Shown here one piece after another: positions 16,927 through 26,012 of a DNA stretch of 64,000 nucleotides. The notes under the pieces are model-generated. The model saw only the letters and a program-made list of their open reading frames with translations. It was not told the DNA's origin and did not search any database. The translations under genes were made by a program, and so were the position numbers. This stretch comes from Sphingobacterium sp. B16(2022) (GTDB lineage: Bacteria; Bacteroidota; Bacteroidia; Sphingobacteriales; Sphingobacteriaceae), in the NCBI RefSeq assembly GCF_012030425.1, contig NZ_JAAUVN010000002.1:682001-746000 (forward strand), in the 5' to 3' direction. The number at the start of each line of letters is the position of its first letter. Position 1 is the first letter of the stretch.

Positions 16927-19900
16927 ATGAAAAAAAATCAAAAGTATCTGATTTTTCAGGTACTCTTTGTCCTAACTGTGCATTTAGGGCAACCAACCTA
17001 TTCCCATGCACAAAGTAAATCTACTCCTATTGTTAATGCGGCTTTTGAAGGGAAAGTTGTTGACCAGGTTAATGGAAACCCAATAGTGGGGGCGACTGTA
17101 AAGCTGCAAGGTGTGACACATTCTGTCCAAACAGATAGTCATGGAAATTTTCAATTTATTACGGGACAAAAATTACCAGCTACAGTCATCGTTTCTTTTC
17201 TGGGTTATCAATCGCAAACTGTAGAAATCACATCACCCAAAAGTATCATAAAATTATTGCCCACAGCTTCTAATTTGGATGAGGTTGTCGTTATCGGTTA
17301 TGGAACAACAAAAAAACAGGATGTAGTTGGTGCCATCACAAAGATTAATGCAGGGGAAGTCAATAAAATACCTGTAGCCAGTTTTGATGCTCAGTTACAG
17401 GGGAAGGCAGCTGGATTACAGGTCGTAGCCAATTCTGGAGTTCCGGGAGAAGGTATATTTGTCCGTGTCAGAGGTACGACTTCTATTAATTCAAGCAGTG
17501 ATCCGCTCTATATTATTGATGGAGTCTTTCTAAACAATACAAGCTTACAAAATGCAAATTTAGGAGGTCGTACTACATCCCCATTAGCCGATATAAATCC
17601 GGCAGATATTGAATCGATAGAAGTACTAAAAGACGCTTCAGCAACAGCAATTTATGGATCTAGGGGAGCTAATGGTGTTGTTATTGTAACGACTAAGCAG
17701 GGAAGTTATGGTGCAAAAACAAAAATTGATTTTAATCTTTCCAATGGTTTTGTTCAAGCGGATAAATCGACTTTGCCACATTTGGCATCTGGACCAGAAA
17801 CCGCGGCATTAGCGAATGAATGGTGGATTAATTCGGGGATCGATAAACCATCATTAAATCAAAACTTTTCTAACAGACCTTTTCGACCGGTTAACGAAGG
17901 AGGTCGTGGCCTACCTGAGGAGCAGCAGACCTATGATCGTTTAGATTTTATTCTAAGAAATGGACGTGTGCAAGATTATAGTTTAGGTATTCAAGGTGGA
18001 GGAAATAAGTCCCGATATTATATAGGTACTGGGTATACAGATCAAGAAGCATTTTTTAAAGTTATCGATTTCTCACGAGCAAATTTTAAGTTTAATTTTG
18101 ATCAACAGCTAAATGAACGCATTAAGATCGGAATTACAAGTAATATTGCTAGAACAAAAAGAAATCAAGCACGTACAGGTGACGGTCCGCAGGTCAGTTT
18201 GTGGAATTCTGCAGTTTCTTCGGCTACCTATACAGCGACACACGATCAGGAAGGGGTGGCTACAGGATCTGATAATACTTATGTATTAGTTGATAATTAT
18301 GATGTCAATACATTAAGTTTACGTTATATCGGAAGTGTTTTCGCTGAAGCAGATATACTTCCCGGTTTAAAATTCAGGAGCAGTTTTAGTGCTGATTACA
18401 ACAAATATGATGAAAATCAGTACTGGAATACCAATACTAGTATTGGAAGAGCTAACAATGGACAAGCAACGTCAGGAATTTCTGAAAATACCACTTGGAT
18501 TAATGAGCAGACCTTAAACTATCAAAAACAATTCAATAGCGTTCACAAAATTACGGCTTTAGTGGGCAATACCTTGCAGCATAATACTTTGAATTATTTG
18601 TACGCAGAAGGTAATGGATTTGCCAACAATAGTTATAAATTAATTTCTTCAGCTTCTACCCGTACTTCATCTCAGGACTGGACAGCTTACTCTATTGCTT
18701 CTTTTTTCGGAAGAGCAGGATATCAGTATTCCGATAAATATTTTGCAGAAGCGACATTAAGAGCTGATGCTTCCTCCAAATTTGGAAAAAATAATCGTTG
18801 GGGATATTTTCCAGCTTTCGCGCTTGCTTGGCGACTGAAGCAAGAGGACTTTTTGAAAGATGTAAACTGGTTAAATGACCTGAAAATTAGAACATCCTAT
18901 GGAATTACAGGTAATCAGTCAGGGATCAGCAATTTCGCTTCACGGGGACTTTGGTCCGGAGGTAGTTCGTATGCCGATGTTATCGGTTCTCCTTTACCAG
19001 GTATAGGGCCTCAGCAACTTGGTAATGATGACTTGAAATGGGAGACAACAGCACAGTATAATATCGGTTTTGATGCAGAGTTATTTAAAAATAGATTATC
19101 TATTACCCTGGATGTTTACGATAAATATACTTCCAATATTTTACTGCAACAACCGATTAAGACTTCTTCTGGTTTTTCCCAGTATTGGGCCAATGTTGGC
19201 GAAGTGAGTAACAAAGGTTATGAGTTGACTATTAATAGTGTTAATATTCAAAATCAAAATTTTACGTGGAAAAGTAGTTTCAATATCTCAGGAAATAAAA
19301 ACAAAATAGAAAAACTACCGACCCAAATTACGCAGTATACACGTGATTGGGTGATTTTAAAAGAAGGACAATCTTTGAATTCATTCTGGCTCTATGAGCA
19401 GTTATCTGTTGATCCTAAAACCGGAAATGCCATATTTGATGGTCAGCTGGAAGATGGAACAGTTCCAGTAAATGCCCGCAAAATTATGCATAATGCATCT
19501 CCTAAATTTTATGGGGGTTTAAATAATTCGTTCAGCTATAAAAGCTTTGATCTCAGCGCAGCGCTGTCTTATCAATTTGGTAACTACACTTTAAATCTGG
19601 AGCGCTATTTTAGAGAACGTAACCCTACTAGCGGGGGAGTATTTGAAAATGTGCTAAACCGTTGGCAAAAAGATGGTGATATTACCGATGTGCCCAGATT
19701 AACATCGATAGGGAATAACTATACCATTGATCAGAACAGCCGTTATTTAGAGGACGCATCCTTTGTAAGGCTTAAACAATTGTCGATAGGGTATACACTG
19801 CCGAAATCTTTCTTGAGTAAAGCTGGAATTAGTAATGCTCGGATATATTTTCTAGGCTCGAATTTGTTCCTTTGGACAAAATATACAGGAGATCCTGAAT

Positions 19901-19998
19901 CTAATGTTACCTCAAATCCGAATGCACAGGGACTTGGATCATTCGGAACTCCACCTCAGCCCAGAAGCTTTCAGCTTGGATTTAACCTAACACTATAA
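16927..19998 (+). CDS. SusC/RagA TonB-dependent transporter of the sulfur-type operon
   Basis: 1023 residues. Signal peptide (about 1-29, ending TYSHAQ); a carboxypeptidase-regulatory-like domain (about 40-110, FEGKVVDQVNGNPIVGATVK); TonB box LDEVVVIGYGTTKKQDVVGA; plug with VRVRGTTSINSSSDPLYIID and ESIEVLKDASATAIYGSRGA; barrel ending FQLGFNLTL. It has no STN domain, so it is not a FecR-type signalling transporter, consistent with control by the upstream leader instead. It is the first gene of a run of seven with gaps of 24 bases or less. Confidence 0.95.
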   Translation: MKKNQKYLIFQVLFVLTVHLGQPTYSHAQSKSTPIVNAAFEGKVVDQVNGNPIVGATVKLQGVTHSVQTDSHGNFQFITGQKLPATVIVSFLGYQSQTVEITSPKSIIKLLPTASNLDEVVVIGYGTTKKQDVVGAITKINAGEVNKIPVASFDAQLQGKAAGLQVVANSGVPGEGIFVRVRGTTSINSSSDPLYIIDGVFLNNTSLQNANLGGRTTSPLADINPADIESIEVLKDASATAIYGSRGANGVVIVTTKQGSYGAKTKIDFNLSNGFVQADKSTLPHLASGPETAALANEWWINSGIDKPSLNQNFSNRPFRPVNEGGRGLPEEQQTYDRLDFILRNGRVQDYSLGIQGGGNKSRYYIGTGYTDQEAFFKVIDFSRANFKFNFDQQLNERIKIGITSNIARTKRNQARTGDGPQVSLWNSAVSSATYTATHDQEGVATGSDNTYVLVDNYDVNTLSLRYIGSVFAEADILPGLKFRSSFSADYNKYDENQYWNTNTSIGRANNGQATSGISENTTWINEQTLNYQKQFNSVHKITALVGNTLQHNTLNYLYAEGNGFANNSYKLISSASTRTSSQDWTAYSIASFFGRAGYQYSDKYFAEATLRADASSKFGKNNRWGYFPAFALAWRLKQEDFLKDVNWLNDLKIRTSYGITGNQSGISNFASRGLWSGGSSYADVIGSPLPGIGPQQLGNDDLKWETTAQYNIGFDAELFKNRLSITLDVYDKYTSNILLQQPIKTSSGFSQYWANVGEVSNKGYELTINSVNIQNQNFTWKSSFNISGNKNKIEKLPTQITQYTRDWVILKEGQSLNSFWLYEQLSVDPKTGNAIFDGQLEDGTVPVNARKIMHNASPKFYGGLNNSFSYKSFDLSAALSYQFGNYTLNLERYFRERNPTSGGVFENVLNRWQKDGDITDVPRLTSIGNNYTIDQNSRYLEDASFVRLKQLSIGYTLPKSFLSKAGISNARIYFLGSNLFLWTKYTGDPESNVTSNPNAQGLGSFGTPPQPRSFQLGFNLTL

Positions 19999-20022
19999 TT
20001 TCACCTAAGATAAAAATAACAG

Positions 20023-21384
20023 ATGAAAATTCTTAAATATAGCTATATATGGACTTTGGCCGTGACGTTTACACTGTCCTCATGCGAGAAATTTTTGGAA
20101 ATAGATCCTCGGATTTCTACCTCTGATCAGGTGACAATCAATGATGAAAATTCTGCACACACTGCCGTTAGAGGGATATACAATCAGTTGCAGTCAGACG
20201 GATATTACGGGTATACATTTCAGACTATCGGTTTTTTCTCCGGCGATAATATTGAATATACAGGAAGCCAGATTGTGAACCAATCTTTAACCAATCACAG
20301 TGTAAGAGCAGATTTACCCGCTTTAGCCACAGCATGGACTGCGATATACAATACGATCAACCGTGCGAATAATGTGATTGCTAAAGTACCGGCCCTATCG
20401 GTTACTCCAACTTTTACAGATGCGGTAAGAAATCAACTGGTCGGAGAAGCCTATTTTCTTCGGGCATTGTCTTACTTTGATCTAGGTAGAACCTGGGGTG
20501 GGGTACAGCTTGTCTTAGTCCCAACATCTTCTTCCAGCAATCTAGAGAATTTAAAAAGATCTTCTTTAGCAGATACCTACCGGCAAGTACTGGCAGATTT
20601 GATAAAAGCAGAAGAACTTTTACCCAATAGTACCAATCGTATCCGTGCAACCCGTAAAACAGTTTGGGCACTTCGCGCACGCTACCATCTATATCGGGAG
20701 GAATGGAAAGAAGCAATTACTTATGCCAGCAAATTAATTGATGATAAAAGTAATTATAATCTTTTAACACCTTACTCTTCATTTTTTGCAGACAATGCTT
20801 CAGGAACAAATGAATCCATATTGGAATTATATTATACAACCAATGTCGTTAATACCCAGGCTTATCAATGGCAACCCAGTACAAAGGGAGGTGTTGGCTG
20901 GATCCGACCTTCAATGGGAATTGTTAATTTATTAAATAATAAATCGATCGCGGGAACGCGTCAATCTTTAATTTCTAAAGTAGTATTAAATGGTGTGGAC
21001 AATTGGTTCGGCAATCTCTATTATAGAACTAATGGAACAGATCCAGCATATCTGATCCGAATAGCTGAACTATACTTGATCCGTGCGGAGGCATATGCGC
21101 AGGATAATGATATTGCCAAATCTCTTGCAGACTTAAATGTAATCAGAAAACGTGCCGATATTCAGGAACTTAATATAGCTGATAAAGCAACATTATTATT
21201 AGCCATAGAACAGGAGAACCGGATTGAGTTTGCATTTGAAAATCATCGCTGGTATGACCTAGTGCGCACAAGACGTGCAAAAACAGTTCTTGGAATAGAT
21301 GAAGATTTTCGACTTCTTTTACCAATTCCGTATGCGCAGATTCTGATCGATAAAAATCTAGAACAAAATCCTCAATATAAATAA
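20023..21384 (+). CDS. SusD/RagB family lipoprotein of the sulfur-type operon
   Basis: 453 residues with lipobox TLSSC (Cys21). Family blocks: GEAYFLRALSYFDLGRTWGG, YLIRIAELYLIRAEAYAQDN, then ENRIEFAFENHRWYDLVRTR near the C-terminus. The short length is at the small end of the family. It starts 24 bases after susC and would form the lid of that transporter; it is followed after eight bases by the first DoxX-like gene. Confidence 0.94.
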   Translation: MKILKYSYIWTLAVTFTLSSCEKFLEIDPRISTSDQVTINDENSAHTAVRGIYNQLQSDGYYGYTFQTIGFFSGDNIEYTGSQIVNQSLTNHSVRADLPALATAWTAIYNTINRANNVIAKVPALSVTPTFTDAVRNQLVGEAYFLRALSYFDLGRTWGGVQLVLVPTSSSSNLENLKRSSLADTYRQVLADLIKAEELLPNSTNRIRATRKTVWALRARYHLYREEWKEAITYASKLIDDKSNYNLLTPYSSFFADNASGTNESILELYYTTNVVNTQAYQWQPSTKGGVGWIRPSMGIVNLLNNKSIAGTRQSLISKVVLNGVDNWFGNLYYRTNGTDPAYLIRIAELYLIRAEAYAQDNDIAKSLADLNVIRKRADIQELNIADKATLLLAIEQENRIEFAFENHRWYDLVRTRRAKTVLGIDEDFRLLLPIPYAQILIDKNLEQNPQYK

Positions 21385-21392
21385 ATATTTTT

Positions 21393-22724
21393 ATGGAAAT
21401 AGCTATTTCAACTAAAAAATGGAGTTCAGCTGAGAGTTTCTCCATCCGGCTTTTATTTATCTTTTTTATTATTTTGACACTCCCATATGATGTTCATTTG
21501 TATCACGCTCTTCGGCACTTCAGCTTTGAATCTGCATATCAGTTAGCGACTTTCAGAACATCGTTTATAGCTGAAAGCGATTATGTGGGGAATCATTTTG
21601 AGGGATTTTATAATTGGCTCATAGCTTTAGTTATTGCTTTTTTTGGTGCTGTTATATGGACTAAAAAGCGGAAGAGTCAAGAACATGAGCTCTACTATTG
21701 GCTTAGGGTACTTTTACGTTATCGTTTGGCTTTTGCCATTATTGCTTCAGGAATAGTTAAGCTGGTACCGGTTCAGTTTCCAGCTCCAACGCTTAGTGAT
21801 TATAATACCGAATACGGCGATTTTTTATTATGGAAGATTTATTACTTAAGTACTGCAATCACTAAAGCTGGGTATGTTCCGGGCATAGGAGTTTTAGAGA
21901 TAACTGCGGGTGTACTCTTGGTATTCCGAAAAACAGTAGCAGTAGGGGCAGGTGTGTTAATTGCTCTTTTAGCCAATATTGTCATTGTCAATTTTGTGTA
22001 TGAATTGGGAGAACAGGTGTATAGTCTATTCCTATTATTAATTGCCATTACCTTATTTTCCTATGATTTACCACGTTTTTTTAATGCAGTATTTCGGCAG
22101 GTGAAAACACAGCCAGAGATTGTTAATCCGCTAGTTTCACAGCCTCTCAAAAAACTAAGGGTACTATTCAAAGGTGGGTTTTTACTATTTTTTATACTTT
22201 TTGGATTTTTGACCTACAGCTCCTGGAAAAGTAGTAATTACCCATACCCAAAGGAATCTGGAATAGCGCATATCCGAGGTTTATACAACGTGGATGAGTT
22301 TGTTCTTAATTCAGATACATTAGCCTACTCCCTGACCGACAGTAGTCGGTGGCAAAATGTGGTGTTTGAATCTTGGAATACTTTTAGTATAAAACGAAAA
22401 TCAGATATCAAAGCAGATCTTCATAAACCTCGTATTATTTGGCAAGCTGATTCACTTCGCAATTTTGAAAATATCGGAAATGGTGGTCGGGAATTTTACC
22501 GTTATACCTTTGCTCAGGTTCCAGATGGACGGTATCAGATCCGTGCAATAAATAAGAGAAATGCAATACAATCATTTCAATTTGAATTGCAAAAGAGTGG
22601 TGAAAATGTGTTATTGCTGTTAGGAAAGAATGAACAAGGAGAGTCCCTACAGGTTAAATTGCGCAAGGTTAATAAAGAATACCTCCTAGACAAAGGCCGT
22701 AGAAAGCCAATTTCCATTTATTAA
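21393..22724 (+). CDS. DoxX-like membrane protein with C-terminal soluble domain (copy 1)
   Basis: 443 residues. The N-terminal 250 residues carry about six hydrophobic segments; the DoxX-like core (about 105-235) reads YYWLRVLLRYRLAFAIIASG, KLVPVQFPAP, then GVLEITAGVLLVFRKT. The C-terminal 180 residues after a last TM helix (about 262-280) are soluble, probably outside the cytoplasm. DoxX/DoxD-type proteins include a subunit of thiosulfate:quinone oxidoreductase in Archaea; the assignment of a redox role here rests on that and on the rhodanese neighbours. It is paralogous to the next gene, 11 bases downstream. Confidence 0.7.
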   Translation: MEIAISTKKWSSAESFSIRLLFIFFIILTLPYDVHLYHALRHFSFESAYQLATFRTSFIAESDYVGNHFEGFYNWLIALVIAFFGAVIWTKKRKSQEHELYYWLRVLLRYRLAFAIIASGIVKLVPVQFPAPTLSDYNTEYGDFLLWKIYYLSTAITKAGYVPGIGVLEITAGVLLVFRKTVAVGAGVLIALLANIVIVNFVYELGEQVYSLFLLLIAITLFSYDLPRFFNAVFRQVKTQPEIVNPLVSQPLKKLRVLFKGGFLLFFILFGFLTYSSWKSSNYPYPKESGIAHIRGLYNVDEFVLNSDTLAYSLTDSSRWQNVVFESWNTFSIKRKSDIKADLHKPRIIWQADSLRNFENIGNGGREFYRYTFAQVPDGRYQIRAINKRNAIQSFQFELQKSGENVLLLLGKNEQGESLQVKLRKVNKEYLLDKGRRKPISIY

Positions 22725-22735
22725 ATTATTTCACA

Positions 22736-24205
22736 ATGTCAGCTATAAAAAATATGTATCCGGAGAGAAGTTCTATATATCGTGCTTGGTCTACTTGGGA
22801 GAAAATAAGTTTTAGATTTGCTTTTATTTTTTTTATACTACTGGTAGTTCCCATTCAATTTTCCTGGTATAAAAAGTTATTTGAAGATTTTTCATTTTAT
22901 GGACTATTGGCGAATGTCTCCGGTTTCAGACCGGAATTTATAGAGATTTCGTCAGAAAGTGGTAAGTGGGGAATAGATTCTTATGCCACATGGGCTATTG
23001 CGGCAATTATTTCGGCTATTGGAACCGCAATCTGGACTTGGTTAGCTAGTGGGCGCCAACGCTTGTCATACAATCAACTTTATTATTGGCTTAGAGTACT
23101 GGTTCGCTATCGTATCGGTCTAGGATTGATTGCATTCGGTTTTATTAAATTTTATCCGATGCAGATGCCTTTTCCTTCAATTGCAAACCTGCATACCGAT
23201 CTGGGCGATTACGCACCTTTTAAATTATATTGGCAGTCCGTAGGAGTTTCTGTTTGGTATCAGATATTCTTAGGTTTCTTAGAAATAGGAGCGGGTACAT
23301 TGATGTTTTTTAGAGCCACGACGGCCATTGGAGCTATTATCAATGCAGGTGTATTATATAATATTGCCCATGCTAATTTTGCCTATGACGGGGCTGTTCA
23401 TGTCTATAGTTCTTACTTTGTATTGTTATCCTTGTTTTTATTGATCCTGTATATTCCAGATTTATATCGGTTGTTTATCAAAAAAGAAGCAATTACGCCA
23501 CAGTATTATCGTATAAAGTTGGACAGTAGGACTAAAAGGCGTGGATATTATCTTGCTAAAGCACTTTTTATCTTGGTATTTGTCTTTGTGTATGGTGCTT
23601 ACCGCTATGATTTTCATTATTATCAGGGGCGATTAAAAGAACCCGTTATTCCAGGATTTTCCAAGGCAGTAGGCCATTATACGGTTAGCCAATTTATCTT
23701 AAATGGCGATACCTTAACCTATTCGCCTTATGATTCAGTGCGTTGGCATGATGCCGTATTTGAACGATACTCAACACTAGTGTATAAAGTTAATAAAAAA
23801 CAACCTATAGATCTAAGAAATGGAACTCCCCATAAGACAGATCTTTTTAAAGATTATGAGTTTACTGGCCGTGCCGGCGGTAGAGTATATCTATATTATG
23901 AAATTGATTCTTTGGAGAATGCGATTTATGTCGTTAATAAAGGAAGGAAGTTTAATGAAAACTTCGAAAAGGAAAATAAAAAAGAAAATGAAGTTAATCT
24001 CAAAAAACTTTATCAAACAGCAATCCGTGATAGCATTGGTATTCTCAAATGGAAATATGAACGACCTTCCACAGAACAGATCGTGCTATCCGGTCAAGAT
24101 GTGAGTTTTGATTCTATTAAAGTCGTTTTAGATAGAATTCCAGAGCAACCTTTACTTGGAAAAGGCTGGTTTTCAGAAAATAAAAAATATACTTATGTAC
24201 AATAA
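22736..24205 (+). CDS. DoxX-like membrane protein with C-terminal soluble domain (copy 2)
   Basis: 489 residues, same plan as the preceding gene: YYWLRVLVRYRIGLGLIAFG, KFYPMQMPFP, FLEIGAGTLMFFRATTAIG in the DoxX-like core, then a last TM helix (about 272-290) and a soluble domain containing VSQFILNGDTLTYSPYDSVR, against VDEFVLNSDTLAYSLTDSSR in copy 1. It is about 45 residues longer, mostly in the charged C-terminal part (NFEKENKKENEVN). Tandem duplication followed by divergence is clear. The 3' end overlaps the rhodanese start by 11 bases. Confidence 0.7.
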   Translation: MSAIKNMYPERSSIYRAWSTWEKISFRFAFIFFILLVVPIQFSWYKKLFEDFSFYGLLANVSGFRPEFIEISSESGKWGIDSYATWAIAAIISAIGTAIWTWLASGRQRLSYNQLYYWLRVLVRYRIGLGLIAFGFIKFYPMQMPFPSIANLHTDLGDYAPFKLYWQSVGVSVWYQIFLGFLEIGAGTLMFFRATTAIGAIINAGVLYNIAHANFAYDGAVHVYSSYFVLLSLFLLILYIPDLYRLFIKKEAITPQYYRIKLDSRTKRRGYYLAKALFILVFVFVYGAYRYDFHYYQGRLKEPVIPGFSKAVGHYTVSQFILNGDTLTYSPYDSVRWHDAVFERYSTLVYKVNKKQPIDLRNGTPHKTDLFKDYEFTGRAGGRVYLYYEIDSLENAIYVVNKGRKFNENFEKENKKENEVNLKKLYQTAIRDSIGILKWKYERPSTEQIVLSGQDVSFDSIKVVLDRIPEQPLLGKGWFSENKKYTYVQ

Positions 24206-24593
24206 ATTAATTGTTCTATTTGTCTTGGTAATGATAGCATGTTCTGGTGTCAATGCGCAATCGTATGAAAATCTTACCGTGACAAAATTTGAGAAAGGGA
24301 TCTCTGGAAAGCGGCATCAGCTCGTTGATGTGAGGACTCCAAAAGAATATGCCTTAGGGCATCTTGAAGCAGCGTCCCAGGCCGATTGGAAAGATTCGAC
24401 AGTATTTGTTGCTCAAATTGGGGTTTTAGATAAATCAAGACCTGTTTACATTTATTGTCGATCTGGCAACCGAAGTAGTAAGGCTGCATCATGGCTTATT
24501 GAGCATGGTTTTAAAAAAGTATACAATCTTCAGGATGGGATAATCGGCTGGGAACAGTCAGGAAGAAAAATAGTTAAAGCAGATGATAAATAG
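24195..24593 (+). CDS. Exported single-domain rhodanese
   Basis: 132 residues from the ATG at 24195. The frame is open from 24156, but the later start gives a proper signal peptide (MYNKLIVLFVLVMIACSGVNAQ) and a small overlap with the upstream gene. The mature part is one rhodanese domain: LVDVRTPKEYALGHLEAA, then the active loop YCRSGNRSS with the sulfur-carrying Cys88, then VYNLQDGIIGWEQSG. Rhodaneses accept sulfane sulfur as a persulfide on this cysteine. Periplasmic location, 11-base overlaps on both sides, and the persulfide-dioxygenase-like neighbour suggest a shared sulfur-transfer path. Confidence 0.88.
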   Translation: MYNKLIVLFVLVMIACSGVNAQSYENLTVTKFEKGISGKRHQLVDVRTPKEYALGHLEAASQADWKDSTVFVAQIGVLDKSRPVYIYCRSGNRSSKAASWLIEHGFKKVYNLQDGIIGWEQSGRKIVKADDK

Positions 24594-25998
24594 AAGAAGT
24601 TTTCTCACGCAAAGCCTACTACTAGCTGGGACAGGTATATGGGCACAGACAAAAAAAGTGAACGATAGACAAATTATTTATCAATTTTTTGATTCAGGTT
24701 TAGCACATTTCTCCTACGCCGTCTTAGTAGATAAAAAAATTATTTTAATAGATCCTGCACGTGATGCAGGATCTTATTATACTTTTGCCAAAGAGCATGG
24801 GGCAACGATCATTGGTGTTATAGAAACTCACCCGCATGCTGATTTTGTCAGTTCCCATCTCGAGATCGCTAATTATACCAAGGCGAAGATTTATATTAGT
24901 AAATTACAGAAAGCAAGTTTTGAGTTTGAGCCTTTCGATACAGGGAACACCATTAGATTAAGTCCATCTATTAGTTTAAAAGCGCTCTCTACACCTGGAC
25001 ATTCTCCAGATAGTATTTCTGTTGTATTAGAAAAAGACAAAGAGCCACATGCTGTTTTTACGGGCGACTCCTTATTGTTTGGCTCCGTAGGCAGGCCAGA
25101 TTTACGAACATATTCAGGCGAATTTACTACTCAGCGTGAGCAATTGGCAAAGCAGCAGTTTCATACGATGCAGGATATCTTCGCACTATTTCCAGATAAA
25201 ACCGTTGTCTATCCTGCACATGGGGCAGGCTCTCACTGTGGTAATGCTATTCGCAATGTGAAGGAAAGTACAATTAGGGAAGAGAAACGAACCAACCCTG
25301 CTTTCACTTGGCTCGATGAGGATGAATTTGTAAGGCAACTGTTGCTCGATCAGCCCGATATTCCCCAATATTTCCCTTATAATGTAGAACTCAATAAATT
25401 AGGGGCGAATGAGTTGCATAAAGCATTGTCAGCTGTTCCAATACTTGACAATAATTATTGGGAAGAAAGTGCGCTTTTTATTGATACTCGTCTTTCTTCA
25501 GCTTTTAGAATAGCACACAGGAAGGGAGCACTAAATATTCCAGATGCTGATAAATTCGAGACTTGGTTAGGCACTTTAATTGCCCCTCATCAGGGATTCT
25601 ATATCGTGGTTTCAGAGGTGTCAGAAATCAAGCCTATGCTATTGAAAACCGCAAAGATTGGATATGAAGCATTTGTTAAGGGTATATTTGTCTATAATCA
25701 AAACAGCGCAGATTTAAGTATAGATAATTTTGATTCGGATCTTCTTAAGGCTAATCAAGACGGATATACCATTATTGATGTTAGAACTGAAAAAGAAGCC
25801 AAGGATAAATATTTCGATAAGGTAATCAATATTCCACTTTCAGAGTTAACGGAACGTTTGCAAGAGATTCCTGATGGAAAAACGGTACTTGTACACTGTG
25901 CTTCTGGCTATCGCTCAGGAATAGCGGCAAGTTTAATTTTGCGTTTAAGACCTGAGCTAAATATTATGGATATTTCCAATGCGATTACTAAATTTTAA
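24583..25998 (+). CDS. MBL-fold hydrolase fused to two rhodanese domains (persulfide dioxygenase-like)
   Basis: 471 residues. The N-terminus has a Tat-type twin arginine (INRRSFLTQSLLLAG), so export in a folded, metal-loaded state is likely. The MBL domain (about 30-255) has H83-P-H85-A-D87 with H92, TPGHSPDS and FTGDSLLFGSVGRPDL, which match the ETHE1/BlaR-type persulfide dioxygenase branch. A degenerate rhodanese domain without Cys (about 285-370) and an active one with Cys439 (VHCASGYRSG) follow. Such fusions oxidise glutathione persulfide or related sulfane sulfur to sulfite; periplasmic placement is unusual compared with cytosolic relatives. Confidence 0.85.
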   Translation: MINRRSFLTQSLLLAGTGIWAQTKKVNDRQIIYQFFDSGLAHFSYAVLVDKKIILIDPARDAGSYYTFAKEHGATIIGVIETHPHADFVSSHLEIANYTKAKIYISKLQKASFEFEPFDTGNTIRLSPSISLKALSTPGHSPDSISVVLEKDKEPHAVFTGDSLLFGSVGRPDLRTYSGEFTTQREQLAKQQFHTMQDIFALFPDKTVVYPAHGAGSHCGNAIRNVKESTIREEKRTNPAFTWLDEDEFVRQLLLDQPDIPQYFPYNVELNKLGANELHKALSAVPILDNNYWEESALFIDTRLSSAFRIAHRKGALNIPDADKFETWLGTLIAPHQGFYIVVSEVSEIKPMLLKTAKIGYEAFVKGIFVYNQNSADLSIDNFDSDLLKANQDGYTIIDVRTEKEAKDKYFDKVINIPLSELTERLQEIPDGKTVLVHCASGYRSGIAASLILRLRPELNIMDISNAITKF

Positions 25999-26012
25999 CA
26001 TTATCTTCGATT

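Noticed and set aside
24156..24194. Upstream start of the rhodanese gene
   Set aside because: It would put 13 polar residues before a good signal peptide and deepen the overlap with the DoxX-like gene.
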